Assembly: GCA_944390615.1 (NCBI GenBank)
Contig: CALXRJ010000004.1
Coordinates: 1-14,779, forward strand
Direction: 5' to 3'
DNA length: 14,779 nucleotides
Source: an uncultured Clostridia bacterium
GTDB lineage: Bacteria > Bacillota > Clostridia > TANB77 > CAG-508
The notes beneath the pieces were generated by a model that was given only the letters and a program-made list of their open reading frames with translations, was not told the DNA's origin and searched no databases. Below are positions 1 to 8,095 of the stretch, piece by piece. The position numbers and the translations under genes are program-made. Each line of letters starts with the position of its first letter. Position 1 is the first letter of the stretch.

Positions 1-651
1 TTCAATAATATTGGGATTAAATTCTTGCTGAATATATGGTAAAACGATATTTCTAATTTTATTTCTAGTGTAATCATTGCTAAAATTGGTTTGATCAACT
101 CTAGGCTCTAACTTTTTTTCTTTGCAATAATTTTCGATTTCTTTTCTTTCGATTTCGATTAAAGGTCTAATATATTTCTTTTCTCTTATTGGCTCTATTC
201 CTTTTAACCCAGAGATGCCAGCACCTCTTAATACATGCATAATAATGGTTTCTATTTTGTCATTTTTGTTATGAGCAATTGCTATTTTATTGGCTTTTTC
301 TTTTTGTAAAATTTCCTCAAAAAAAGCATAGCGAATATTTCGTCCTGCTTCTTCTGTTCCCTGTTTTTTATTATTGGCATATTTTTTTACATCTATTCTT
401 TTTACATAATATTTTATTGCATGTTTTTGGCAATAATTTACGACATATGCTTCATCTGCAATTGCTTCTTCTCTAATAAGATGATTGACATGACAGACGA
501 TTATTTCAAAATTTAATTCTGCTTGTATTTGGGTTAAAACATCTAACATACAAATAGAATCTGGTCCACCTGATACCCCACATATGATTTTGTCATTTGG
601 CTGAATTAAATGATATTTTTTTATGGTATCTAACATTTTATTTTTTAACAT
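1..651 (-). CDS. tilS: tRNA(Ile)-lysidine synthetase TilS, 3' part cut by the window edge
   Basis: The first 217 residues are visible; the C-terminal part lies beyond position 1. TilS uses ATP and lysine to convert C34 of the CAU-anticodon tRNA-Ile to lysidine, so that it reads AUA. The N-type ATP pyrophosphatase loop SGGPDS is at residues 27-32, after the typical VSGG approach strand. It is followed by CHVNH and the GTEEAGRNIRYAFFEE and IAHNKND stretches typical of TilS/MesJ. The ATG at 651 is preceded by AAAGGAAA (660-667). The gene lies 55 nt downstream of dnaB and is probably cotranscribed with rplI-dnaB. A TATAAT on the minus strand (686-691) has no good -35 box, so a separate promoter is unproven. 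The family assignment is firm and only the C-terminal domains are unseen. Confidence 0.93.
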   Translation of the reverse strand, partial: MLKNKMLDTIKKYHLIQPNDKIICGVSGGPDSICMLDVLTQIQAELNFEIIVCHVNHLIREEAIADEAYVVNYCQKHAIKYYVKRIDVKKYANNKKQGTEEAGRNIRYAFFEEILQKEKANKIAIAHNKNDKIETIIMHVLRGAGISGLKGIEPIREKKYIRPLIEIERKEIENYCKEKKLEPRVDQTNFSNDYTRNKIRNIVLPYIQQEFNPNIIE

Positions 652-706
652 ATTTTAAGTTTCCTTTCTAGGGGTATTGCAATCAATTATATGGCATAAA
701 TGAATT

Positions 707-2056
707 TTAGTTATCATATCCTCTTGCTAAATTTACAAATTTGGTGTAATTGCCCATCCATAGTAGTTTTACTGTTCCAGTAGATCCTGCTCTATGTTTT
801 GCAATAATGACTTCTGATATGTCTTTTTCTTCCGTATCTGGATTATAATAATCATCTCTATATAAAAACATAACAATATCAGCATCTTGCTCGATGGAGC
901 CTGATTCACGAAGGTCAGAAAGCATAGGCCTATGGTCAGGTCTTTGCTCTACCGCTCTGGATAACTGTGATAAGGCAATCACTGGTACATTTAATTCTTT
1001 GGCTAAAATTTTTAAAGATCGACTAATTTCTGCAATTTCTTGCTCACGGCTTCCATTTTTTCTGTTACCACTTCCTTGTATTAATTGGATATAATCGATT
1101 ACAATTAAACCAATATCTTTTTCCATTTTTAACTTTCTACATTTGGTTCTAATTTCCATAATAGAGATACCAGGAGTATCGTCAATATAGATGCCTGCAT
1201 CTGAAATGGGACCAACTACACCTGCTAGTTTACTCCAGTCATCTTCTTCTAGTTTTCCTGTCATAACTTTATTGCTATCTACCATGGCTTCCATACATAA
1301 AATTCTGTTTACTAGTTGGTCTTTTGACATCTCTAAGTTAAAAATAGCAACTGGTACATTTTCTCGAATAGCTGCATGTGCTGCAATATTAAGCGCAAAT
1401 GCTGTTTTTCCCATGGCCGGACGTGCTGCAATTAAGATTAAATCTGATCCATGAAGTCCTGCTGTTTTGTCATCTAAATCGACAAAACCTGTTGGTACTC
1501 CTGTAATTTTAGATTTTTGGTTGTAGAGTTCTTCTAATTTTGTAAAACTTTCAATTAGGACATCTTTAATGGGGGTATAGCTTTTTTGATTTTTATTTTG
1601 AATAATATCAAATATCTTTTTTTCAGCTCCTGCCATAATGTCTTCTACATCTTCGGTTGGATTATAACCTAATTCAATGATTTCGTTGGCAGTTTTGATT
1701 AATTTTCGTAGGATGGCTTTTTCTTCTACAATGTCAATATATTTTTCGACATTGGCAGTTGTCGGAACTTTGTCTGGTAAAGTTGCCAAATAAGCAAATC
1801 CTCCCACTTTTTCAAAACTTCCCATAGAGGTTAATTCATCTTTTACGGTTACTAAATCTACTGGCTCTGACCTATTGTATAAATTTATAATAGCTTCAAA
1901 TATTAATCTGTTATCTTCTCGATAAAAACTTTCTGCTGTTAATTTTTCTACTGCTGCCATGACTGCATCATTATCTGTAAGCATACTTCCAATTACGGCT
2001 TGTTCGGCTTCTGTATCATGTGGTGGTATTTTTCCTAGTTCCATTTTCTCTTGCAT
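707..2056 (-). CDS. dnaB: replicative DNA helicase DnaB (DnaC in Bacillus naming)
   Basis: Hexameric 5'-3' replicative helicase, 449 residues, normal length for the family. The N-terminal helical domain (about residues 10-110, PPHDTEAEQAVIGSML) is followed by a linker and a RecA-like motor. The motor shows Walker A ARPAMGKT (211-218), catalytic Glu242 in FNLEMS, Walker B LIVIDY (317-322), SQLSR (363-367) and DLRESGSIEQDAD (381-393). No residue looks damaged and no intein is present. The start is uncertain. The ATG at 2056 directly abuts AGAAAGGG with no spacer, which does not suit ribosome binding. The in-frame ATG at 2044 (Met5) lies 12 nt from that site and gives a 445-residue protein beginning MELGKIPPH. 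The gene follows rplI by 58 nt with no terminator between, as in B. subtilis. Confidence 0.97.
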   Translation of the reverse strand: MQEKMELGKIPPHDTEAEQAVIGSMLTDNDAVMAAVEKLTAESFYREDNRLIFEAIINLYNRSEPVDLVTVKDELTSMGSFEKVGGFAYLATLPDKVPTTANVEKYIDIVEEKAILRKLIKTANEIIELGYNPTEDVEDIMAGAEKKIFDIIQNKNQKSYTPIKDVLIESFTKLEELYNQKSKITGVPTGFVDLDDKTAGLHGSDLILIAARPAMGKTAFALNIAAHAAIRENVPVAIFNLEMSKDQLVNRILCMEAMVDSNKVMTGKLEEDDWSKLAGVVGPISDAGIYIDDTPGISIMEIRTKCRKLKMEKDIGLIVIDYIQLIQGSGNRKNGSREQEIAEISRSLKILAKELNVPVIALSQLSRAVEQRPDHRPMLSDLRESGSIEQDADIVMFLYRDDYYNPDTEEKDISEVIIAKHRAGSTGTVKLLWMGNYTKFVNLARGYDN

Positions 2057-2114
2057 CCCTTTCTGGTAAGTATAAATTTTAATCCAAAATCTGGCTAATC
2101 AAATAACTGCCTTT

Positions 2115-2561
2115 TTATTCCCCTATTACTTCAACTTTTAAATTTCCTATTACACCTTCATATAATTTTATTTGAACTTTTGTGGTACCAAGTGTTTTTA
2201 TGGTATCTTTTAATTCAATTTTTTTCTTATCAATTTTTATTCCATAATCTTTCTCTAGTTTTTCTGCTATTTCTTTACTAGATACACCACCAAATACTTT
2301 TCCATTCTCTCCTGTTTTTACTTTAAATTGTGGTTGGATTCTTTCCATTTTATCTGCTATTTTCTGTGCTTCTTCTTTTTCTTGTCCTTTTTTGTATTGT
2401 TCCGAATCTTTTTTGGATTTTAATTTGGCAAGGTTGGCACTATTAGCTTCCACTGCTAAATTTTTAGCAAATAAATAGTTTCTTGCATATCCGTCTGATA
2501 CATTTATAATTTCATCTTTTTTTCCGATAGATTTTATATTTTCTTTTAAAATAACTTTCAT
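2115..2561 (-). CDS. rplI: 50S ribosomal protein bL9
   Basis: Large-subunit protein of 148 residues, the usual bL9 length. The N-terminal globular domain has the signature MKVILKENIKSIGKKDEI followed by VSDGYARNYLFAKNLA (residues 22-37). A long charged connecting helix spans about 41-75, and the C-terminal domain (about 80-148) includes NGKVFGGVSSKEIAE. The ATG at 2561 has an excellent ribosome binding site, AAAGGAGG, 7 nt upstream. The gene opens the rplI-dnaB-tilS unit and is driven by a clear promoter at 2589-2617. The gdpP-rplI-dnaB order is conserved with B. subtilis (yybT-rplI-dnaC), although gdpP has its own promoter and terminator here. Confidence 0.97.
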   Translation of the reverse strand: MKVILKENIKSIGKKDEIINVSDGYARNYLFAKNLAVEANSANLAKLKSKKDSEQYKKGQEKEEAQKIADKMERIQPQFKVKTGENGKVFGGVSSKEIAEKLEKDYGIKIDKKKIELKDTIKTLGTTKVQIKLYEGVIGNLKVEVIGE

Positions 2562-2588
2562 AGTAGTTCCTCCTTTTCTTGTTTTATT

Positions 2589-2617
2589 ATTTTACTATAA
2601 TTTTTTAAATTTTTCAA
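2589..2617 (-). promoter_or_regulatory. Sigma-A-type promoter for rplI-dnaB-tilS
   Basis: Read on the minus strand, a -35 box TTGAAA (2612-2617) and a -10 box TAAAAT (2589-2594) are separated by exactly 17 nt. This predicts a start near 2582 and a leader of about 20 nt before rplI. It sits just after the gdpP terminator. Confidence 0.75.
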
Positions 2618-2622
2618 TACAT

Positions 2623-2653
2623 AAAAAGCGATTATGAGCAAACATAATCGCTT
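2623..2653 (-). terminator. Intrinsic terminator of gdpP
   Basis: A perfect 11-bp stem (2626-2636 pairing with 2643-2653, AAGCGATTATG against its complement) has a 6-nt loop and, on the minus strand, runs into a short T tract (complement of 2623-2627). The stem includes two bases of the gdpP stop codon (2652-2654), so the hairpin begins inside the end of the gene. Confidence 0.8.
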
Positions 2654-4676
2654 AATTTACATTTTCATCAAAATATTCATGAATTTTCTCAATTAATTCA
2701 GCCTTAACTTCTTCAATTGTTTTATCCTCAATTTGAGCCCCAGCAAGCGTTATGTGTCCTCCGCCTCCCATTTTTTCCAAGATAATTTGTACATTAATAT
2801 CTCCAATAGAACGACCACTAATCGTTATTTTATCACCAACATTTCCTAAAACAAAGGAAGCTGTGATGTTTCCTATTGTTAATAACTCATCTGCTGTTTT
2901 GGCACAAATTACATTGGCATCTTTATCATCTTCTTGGTAAGTAGCAATTCCAATTGTCTCATTGATAATTTCTGTTGTTTTTATAATTTCTGTTATTTTG
3001 TTATAAGTTTCTAAATCACTTTGGAACCATTTTTTTACTTTGATGATGTCAATACCATATTTTCTTAAATAGGCGGCTGCTTCAAAAGTACGCACCCCTG
3101 TTTTAAAGGTAAAGTTTTTGGTGTCCATCATGATACCAGCATATAATACTTCTGCTTCTATTTTCTTTAATTCTGTTGGCATTTGCGTATATTGTAAAAG
3201 TTCTGTTACTAGTTCTGCCGCAGAAGATGCATAGACTTCATGGAAAGTTAGGATACTTTTTGTAATAAAGTCTGGACTTCTTCTATGATGGTCAATAATG
3301 GCTATTTGGTTTGTTTTTTCTAATAAACTTGGTACTTCTACATAGCTTGCTTTATGCGTATCTACTATGATTAATAATGTTTTTGGGGTAATTTTTTCTT
3401 CTGCAATTTCTTTCTCTATAATAACATCTTGAAATTCTTCTTCTTCATCTAAGCTTTGTTTTACACTTTCCAGTGCCATTGTGTTTGTATTGGCTACAAT
3501 AAAAGCTGGTTTTCCTAAATTAACCGCTAAGCGATACATACCAATTGCAGAACCTATAGCATCAATATCTGGGTTTGCATGTCCCATAATGATGACTTGG
3601 TCGTTTTCTAATATTAATTCTTCTAGGGCATGTGCTACAATTCTGGCTTTTACTTTTGTTCTTTTTTCTACTTCTTCTGTTCTACCACCGAAAAATTGGT
3701 ATTTTCCATTTTCTCGAACTGCTGCTTGGTCTCCACCCCTACCTAATACGACATCCATTGTGTTTAAGGCTGATTGATATTTTTCTTTGTCTGTTTCTCC
3801 TTCATTAGAGATAGCTATACTTAAGGTTAGTTGTGCTCTTCCTTCTATATTGATTTCTTTTATGGTATCTAGTATGTTAAATTTGTTTTCTTTGATTTTT
3901 TCTAAATATCTTTGTTCAAACAAATAGACAAATCTGTCTCGATCTGATTTAACAATAATTCCATCTGTTTCGTTTGCCCATTCGTAAATGGATTTTTCAA
4001 TTTCTGCAATTACTTGTGGTCTGGTATCAATATCTATCATTTGCATGGTTTCTTCGTAATTGTCGACCATGATAATTCCTACACAACTTTTGGAGTCATT
4101 GTATTGTTTTTGTAGTTTTAAATTATCTGTTTCATCGATAAAATATAATATCATCATGTATTTATTTTCTTTTTTTCTTTCATAACTTCCGGATTTTACA
4201 AATTCTCCTAGTATTTTGTAGTCTTTGTTATCGATTTTTAAATTTCTTATAATGGTCTTGTCTTTTTTGTCTTTTCTCACTTTTATATCAGCATTTATAT
4301 TTTCTAATAATTCATTAATATAGTTATTGATATCAATATTGGCAAATTCGGAAACAAATTTGGTGCTTCTCCAGATAATATTGCCATCTGTTTCTACAAT
4401 GATTAATGGAAATGGCGAATAAATTAAACTGTTTTTTGCTGCTGAGTTTACATTTAGTGTTAAATCTTGCAAATGCTGCGATATTTCGCTTTTTCGTTTG
4501 TTGTTAGCAAAATATGTGTATCCTAATATGGCTATAAATAACAGGATTGCAGGTAAGATAAAGTTTGCATTTAGTACACATATAGTTACTAATAAGATAA
4601 ATATTATGACAAGATAAATCTTGGTTCTGGATACTAAACTGTCAAATAATTTTCTATTACTACTTTGCAATTTCAT
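2652..4676 (-). CDS. gdpP: Cyclic-di-AMP phosphodiesterase GdpP (DHH/DHHA1 family)
   Basis: Membrane-anchored enzyme that hydrolyses c-di-AMP to pApA, 674 residues, close to the usual 650-670. Two transmembrane helices (about 19-35 and 38-57) are followed by a PAS-like domain (about 80-185). A degenerate GGDEF domain (about 195-335) lacks the GGDEF signature, as is normal in GdpP. The DHH domain has HANPDID (His366, Asp370, Asp372), Asp439 in IIVDTHK, DHH at 462-464 and MMDTKNF (Asp518). The DHHA1 domain has GGGGH (637-641). All expected metal ligands are present, so I infer an active enzyme. The ATG at 4676 has AAAAGGAG only 2 nt upstream, a tight spacing. It is transcribed alone, with its own promoter (4703-4731) and terminator (2623-2653). 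Confidence 0.95.
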   Translation of the reverse strand: MKLQSSNRKLFDSLVSRTKIYLVIIFILLVTICVLNANFILPAILLFIAILGYTYFANNKRKSEISQHLQDLTLNVNSAAKNSLIYSPFPLIIVETDGNIIWRSTKFVSEFANIDINNYINELLENINADIKVRKDKKDKTIIRNLKIDNKDYKILGEFVKSGSYERKKENKYMMILYFIDETDNLKLQKQYNDSKSCVGIIMVDNYEETMQMIDIDTRPQVIAEIEKSIYEWANETDGIIVKSDRDRFVYLFEQRYLEKIKENKFNILDTIKEINIEGRAQLTLSIAISNEGETDKEKYQSALNTMDVVLGRGGDQAAVRENGKYQFFGGRTEEVEKRTKVKARIVAHALEELILENDQVIIMGHANPDIDAIGSAIGMYRLAVNLGKPAFIVANTNTMALESVKQSLDEEEEFQDVIIEKEIAEEKITPKTLLIIVDTHKASYVEVPSLLEKTNQIAIIDHHRRSPDFITKSILTFHEVYASSAAELVTELLQYTQMPTELKKIEAEVLYAGIMMDTKNFTFKTGVRTFEAAAYLRKYGIDIIKVKKWFQSDLETYNKITEIIKTTEIINETIGIATYQEDDKDANVICAKTADELLTIGNITASFVLGNVGDKITISGRSIGDINVQIILEKMGGGGHITLAGAQIEDKTIEEVKAELIEKIHEYFDENVN

Positions 4677-4702
4677 TTCTCCTTTTTATTTTCGATGTAT
4701 CT

Positions 4703-4731
4703 ATTTTACTTCAAATCCTTGATTTTGTCAA
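4703..4731 (-). promoter_or_regulatory. Sigma-A-type promoter for gdpP
   Basis: On the minus strand there is a consensus -35 box TTGACA (4726-4731), a 17-nt spacer and a -10 box TAAAAT (4703-4708). This is the best promoter in the window. It lies between the terminator of the upstream operon and the gdpP start. Confidence 0.82.
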
Positions 4732-4743
4732 ATTGGAAAAAGA

Positions 4744-4781
4744 AAACAGTTGGAAAAAAATCTCCCTATTTCCAACCGTTC
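4744..4781 (-). terminator. Intrinsic terminator of the minD-to-4791 operon
   Basis: On the minus strand, arm 4781-4769 (GAACGGTTGGAAA) pairs with 4756-4744 (TTTCCAACTGTTT) with wobble or imperfect pairs near the base and a 12-nt loop. It is followed by TTTTC-TTTTT-like T runs (4743 downward). It begins 9 nt after the stop of the membrane/spermidine-synthase-like gene and closes the operon. Confidence 0.8.
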
Positions 4782-4790
4782 TGTATTTCA

Positions 4791-6251
4791 TTAATTTCCA
4801 ATAGCTGCAAAATCATCTGTTACAATATCTTTATCTGTCGTAAAATCTAAAATTTCTTTTTCAAGTAACTCTTCATATTCTCCATATTTTGTTTTATCAA
4901 TTTGCGGATTTCCCTTTATTCCAACTAAAATTAAATTCTGCTTTTCTTCTATTTCTCGATAATCTTTTACAGTAAATATTTTTACATCATCAAACACGGC
5001 TTGATAAGTTGCATATTCATATTTTAAGAAATCGGCATCTTCTCCTTCTATGGCAGAAATTACGTTGGTTATTACAACCCCATTATCTTTTAGTCTATTT
5101 TTGGCATTTACCATAGCTTCATAGGTTGTTAATTCAAAAGGTGCATCTAAACCTTTGAAGGCATCGATTAAAATAGCATCATACTGATTTTCACTGTAAT
5201 TTAAATAGGTTCTACCATCTTGGTTATAGATTTTTAGTCTTGGATCTTCTGTATTTAAGCCAAATTGTTCTTCTGCAATTTGCGTCATTTTGTCATCTAT
5301 TTCTACTACATCAATTGTTTTGTTTTCATATTTAGCTAAGTAATGCATTGGGTACGTATAAGCTGCTCCCCCTATTAGAAGGGTTGCTGTTGCATCTTGA
5401 TTAAAATATTCTAATAAGTCATAATATTTTAAATATTCTGCACCCATTTCATTGGTCTCTGTATCTAAATAAGATTCTAGTGCTCTGTCCACTTGTAAAG
5501 TTTTATAAGTTGTGTCTTGTGCCTGTACTTCTTTTATCCAAATTCTACTGTATTGTGAGTCTGTGTCTAATACAATATCTGGATTTGCTTTTATAAAAAT
5601 ATATTTTCCTAATACGAGTAACATAATCGATACACTTACAGCAAAAAGAAGTGAATACCAATATTTTTTATTTTTATTTTCTCGTATGACAATAGACATT
5701 AACATAAGAACGATTACAATACAAATATTAATATTGCTAGCCCCTATATGGGGAATTAAAACAAACCCCATAAAAAATGTTCCAACTATACTACCAATTG
5801 TTGATAAAGCTGATATTCTACCAGATGAAGAACCTATTTCTGTATTATTTTTCACCGTAAGTTTTACTGCCAATGGTGATATCATGGCTAAAATAAAACT
5901 AGGAATAGAAAATACAATAATCGCACAAATAATGGCTGCTACAATTAAATTTTCTATCATGCCTGCTATATTTTTTACAATTAAAGTTTCAAATAAGGGA
6001 ATAAAACTGGTTGCCACTGCTGAAATTAGTAATACTTCTGCTATTGTATTTAAACTTGCATTTTTATCTGCTTTTTTACCGCCATACCAATACCCTAAAC
6101 TCATACTAACAAGAATAATTCCGATAATACTTGTCCAGACTACATTAGAACTACCAACATAAGGGGATAATATTCTAGCAGCAAGTAATTCTAATCCCAT
6201 TTGAATGGCTCCACTTAAAAATACAATGATTTCTAGTTTATATTTCTTCAT
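4791..6251 (-). CDS. Polytopic membrane protein fused to a spermidine-synthase-like SAM-binding domain
   Basis: From the ATG at 6251 the protein has 486 residues. An upstream in-frame ATG at 6263 is rejected because the ribosome binding site GGAGG lies inside that extension, 5 nt before 6251. Residues 5-220 hold about seven or eight hydrophobic segments, and 225-486 form a soluble Rossmann domain resembling spermidine synthase. The SAM-type loop reads LLIGGAAYTYP (291-301) rather than GGGDGG. It is followed by VVEID (Glu317), QDGRTYL (344-350), IDAFKG (Asp363) and a C-terminal VTDDFA. The layout matches proteins annotated as fused MFS/spermidine synthase. The altered loop and the absence of the DSSDP catalytic motif make true aminopropyltransfer doubtful, and the substrate is unknown. 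It is the last gene of the operon, 55 nt after aspS. Confidence 0.82.
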   Translation of the reverse strand: MKKYKLEIIVFLSGAIQMGLELLAARILSPYVGSSNVVWTSIIGIILVSMSLGYWYGGKKADKNASLNTIAEVLLISAVATSFIPLFETLIVKNIAGMIENLIVAAIICAIIVFSIPSFILAMISPLAVKLTVKNNTEIGSSSGRISALSTIGSIVGTFFMGFVLIPHIGASNINICIVIVLMLMSIVIRENKNKKYWYSLLFAVSVSIMLLVLGKYIFIKANPDIVLDTDSQYSRIWIKEVQAQDTTYKTLQVDRALESYLDTETNEMGAEYLKYYDLLEYFNQDATATLLIGGAAYTYPMHYLAKYENKTIDVVEIDDKMTQIAEEQFGLNTEDPRLKIYNQDGRTYLNYSENQYDAILIDAFKGLDAPFELTTYEAMVNAKNRLKDNGVVITNVISAIEGEDADFLKYEYATYQAVFDDVKIFTVKDYREIEEKQNLILVGIKGNPQIDKTKYGEYEELLEKEILDFTTDKDIVTDDFAAIGN

Positions 6252-6306
6252 TATTTCCTCCATCGCGAAAAATTTTTATTTCATTGTTTTTTTACCGCAA
6301 ACTAGA

Positions 6307-8061
6307 TTATAAATTTTTCTCATCTTGTCTTAATAGTATATGAGCATCTTTTAATTGTTGTTCTGAAACTTTAGATGGTGCTCTCATTAATAAATCTCTT
6401 GCTTTTTTATTTTTAGGAAATGCGATTACTTCTCTAATATTTTGTGTATCTTCAATTAACATAATCATTCTATCAATTCCTGGAGCTGCTCCTGCATGTG
6501 GTGGAGTTCCATATTGGAATGCATTATATAAAGCTCCAAACCTATTTTTCACATCTTCTTCTGTATATCCTGCGATTTCAAATGCTTTTACCATAATTTC
6601 AGGACTATGGTTTCTTACTGCTCCAGATGCCATTTCATAACCATTACCTACTAAGTCAAATTGATAGGCTAAAATCTCTAATGGCTCTTTGGTCTCTAAA
6701 GCTTCTAATCCTCCTTGTGGCATAGAAAATGGATTATGATTAAAATCGATTTTTCCTTCCTCTGTTAATTCATACATTGGAAAATCTACAATAAAACAAA
6801 ATTTATATACATTTTTTTCAATTAAGTCTAAACGTTTTCCTAACTCAATTCTGACAAGCCCTGCTATTTTTTGAGCAGCTTCTAAAGTATCTGCAATGAA
6901 AAATACACATCCATTTTCCTTTAAACCATAATTGGTTTTTAATTCTTTTAATATATCTGGTGTTATGAATTTTGCAATTCCACCTTCTAAGTTTCCTTCT
7001 TGGGTTAATTTGGTCCAAGCTAAACCTTTTGCACCACATTCTTGCTGTGCAAATTCTCCCATTTTATCAAAAAACTTCCTTCCTTGTTTTGCTCCATCTG
7101 GTACAATAATTACTTTAACAGTTTTGTCTTGAAAGGCTTTAAATTCTGTATTTTTAAATAATCTTGTAGCATCTTGAATGATTAATGGATTTCTTAAATC
7201 TGGTTTATCTATTCCGTATTTTTCCATTGCCTCTCTATAAGGAATTCTAACAAATGGTCCCTCTCCTACTTGCCAATTTGTAAACTTTTTGAAAACATAA
7301 GGAACGACATCTTCTATGACTTGAAATACATCTTCTTGTGTACTAAATGCCATTTCAAAATCTAGTTGATAAAATTCTCCTGGTGCTCTATCTGCTCTTG
7401 GCTCTTCGTCTCGGAACCATGGAGCAATTTGAAAATATTTGTTAAATCCAGATACCATCAGTAATTGCTTAAATTGTTGTGGTGCTTGTGGAAGGGCATA
7501 AAATTCTCCTGGATTTAGTCTACTAGGAACTAAATAATCTCTTGCACCTTCTGGAGATGAGTTTGCTAAAATGGGGGTTTGAATTTCATAAAATCCTAGT
7601 TCATCCATTCTGTCTCTTAGTGCTTTTAAGATTTTAGAGCGAAGTAAAATGTTTTTATGTAATGTTTCATTTCTTAAATCTAAAAATCGATATTCTAGTC
7701 TTAAATCTTCTCTTGCTTCTACATCAGAGTTTATTTCAAATGGCAATTCTGGCTTACAGGTTCCTAAAATTTCTATTTTATTTGCCATTACCTCAATTTC
7801 TCCTGTTTTCATTTTTGGGTTTTTACTAGCTCTTTCCACAACTTTTCCCTCAATGTGGATACAACTTTCTTTTGCTATTTCTTTTACTTGTGTTTGTAGT
7901 GATGCATCATGAACAACAACCTGTGTTATTCCATCTTCGTCTCTTAAATCAATAAACACCATTCCCCCTAAGTCTCTTATTTTTTGCACCCATCCTGCTA
8001 GTTCTACTTCTTCTCCAACATTACTTAATCTCAATTCTCCTAAGTTTTTATTTCGATACAT
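6307..8061 (-). CDS. aspS: Aspartyl-tRNA synthetase, bacterial type
   Basis: Class II synthetase that charges tRNA-Asp, 584 residues, the normal bacterial length. The order is anticodon-binding OB fold (about 1-105), catalytic core, the bacterial insertion domain (about 285-415) and the rest of the core. Motif 2 begins FRDEEPRADR (216-225) and motif 3 includes GAAPGIDR (524-531). Leu31 in RDLGG and Lys80 before NPKMKTGEIE match the residues reported for discriminating AspRS (non-discriminating enzymes tend to have His and Gly), so I infer charging of tRNA-Asp only. APGEFYQLDFEM and YEMASGAVRNH differ from the common QPEFTQID and GGGSIRIH versions. The ATG at 8061 is chosen over TTG at 8064 because GGAGAGGG lies 6 nt upstream. 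It starts 34 nt after dusB. Confidence 0.96.
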   Translation of the reverse strand: MYRNKNLGELRLSNVGEEVELAGWVQKIRDLGGMVFIDLRDEDGITQVVVHDASLQTQVKEIAKESCIHIEGKVVERASKNPKMKTGEIEVMANKIEILGTCKPELPFEINSDVEAREDLRLEYRFLDLRNETLHKNILLRSKILKALRDRMDELGFYEIQTPILANSSPEGARDYLVPSRLNPGEFYALPQAPQQFKQLLMVSGFNKYFQIAPWFRDEEPRADRAPGEFYQLDFEMAFSTQEDVFQVIEDVVPYVFKKFTNWQVGEGPFVRIPYREAMEKYGIDKPDLRNPLIIQDATRLFKNTEFKAFQDKTVKVIIVPDGAKQGRKFFDKMGEFAQQECGAKGLAWTKLTQEGNLEGGIAKFITPDILKELKTNYGLKENGCVFFIADTLEAAQKIAGLVRIELGKRLDLIEKNVYKFCFIVDFPMYELTEEGKIDFNHNPFSMPQGGLEALETKEPLEILAYQFDLVGNGYEMASGAVRNHSPEIMVKAFEIAGYTEEDVKNRFGALYNAFQYGTPPHAGAAPGIDRMIMLIEDTQNIREVIAFPKNKKARDLLMRAPSKVSEQQLKDAHILLRQDEKNL

Positions 8062-8095
8062 CAAAAACCCTCTCCTTTCAAAATTCTATGCTTTG

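Noticed and set aside
5512..6162. Plus-strand 216-codon frame
   Set aside because: It is antisense to the well-supported membrane protein. Its hydrophobic composition simply mirrors the transmembrane codons opposite, and no ribosome binding site is present.
6252..6263. Upstream ATG for the membrane/spermidine-synthase-like gene
   Set aside because: The ribosome binding site GGAGG lies inside the four-residue extension, which places the real start at 6251.
8062..8064. TTG start for aspS adding one residue
   Set aside because: The adjacent ATG at 8061 has better spacing to GGAGAGGG and is the usual start codon.
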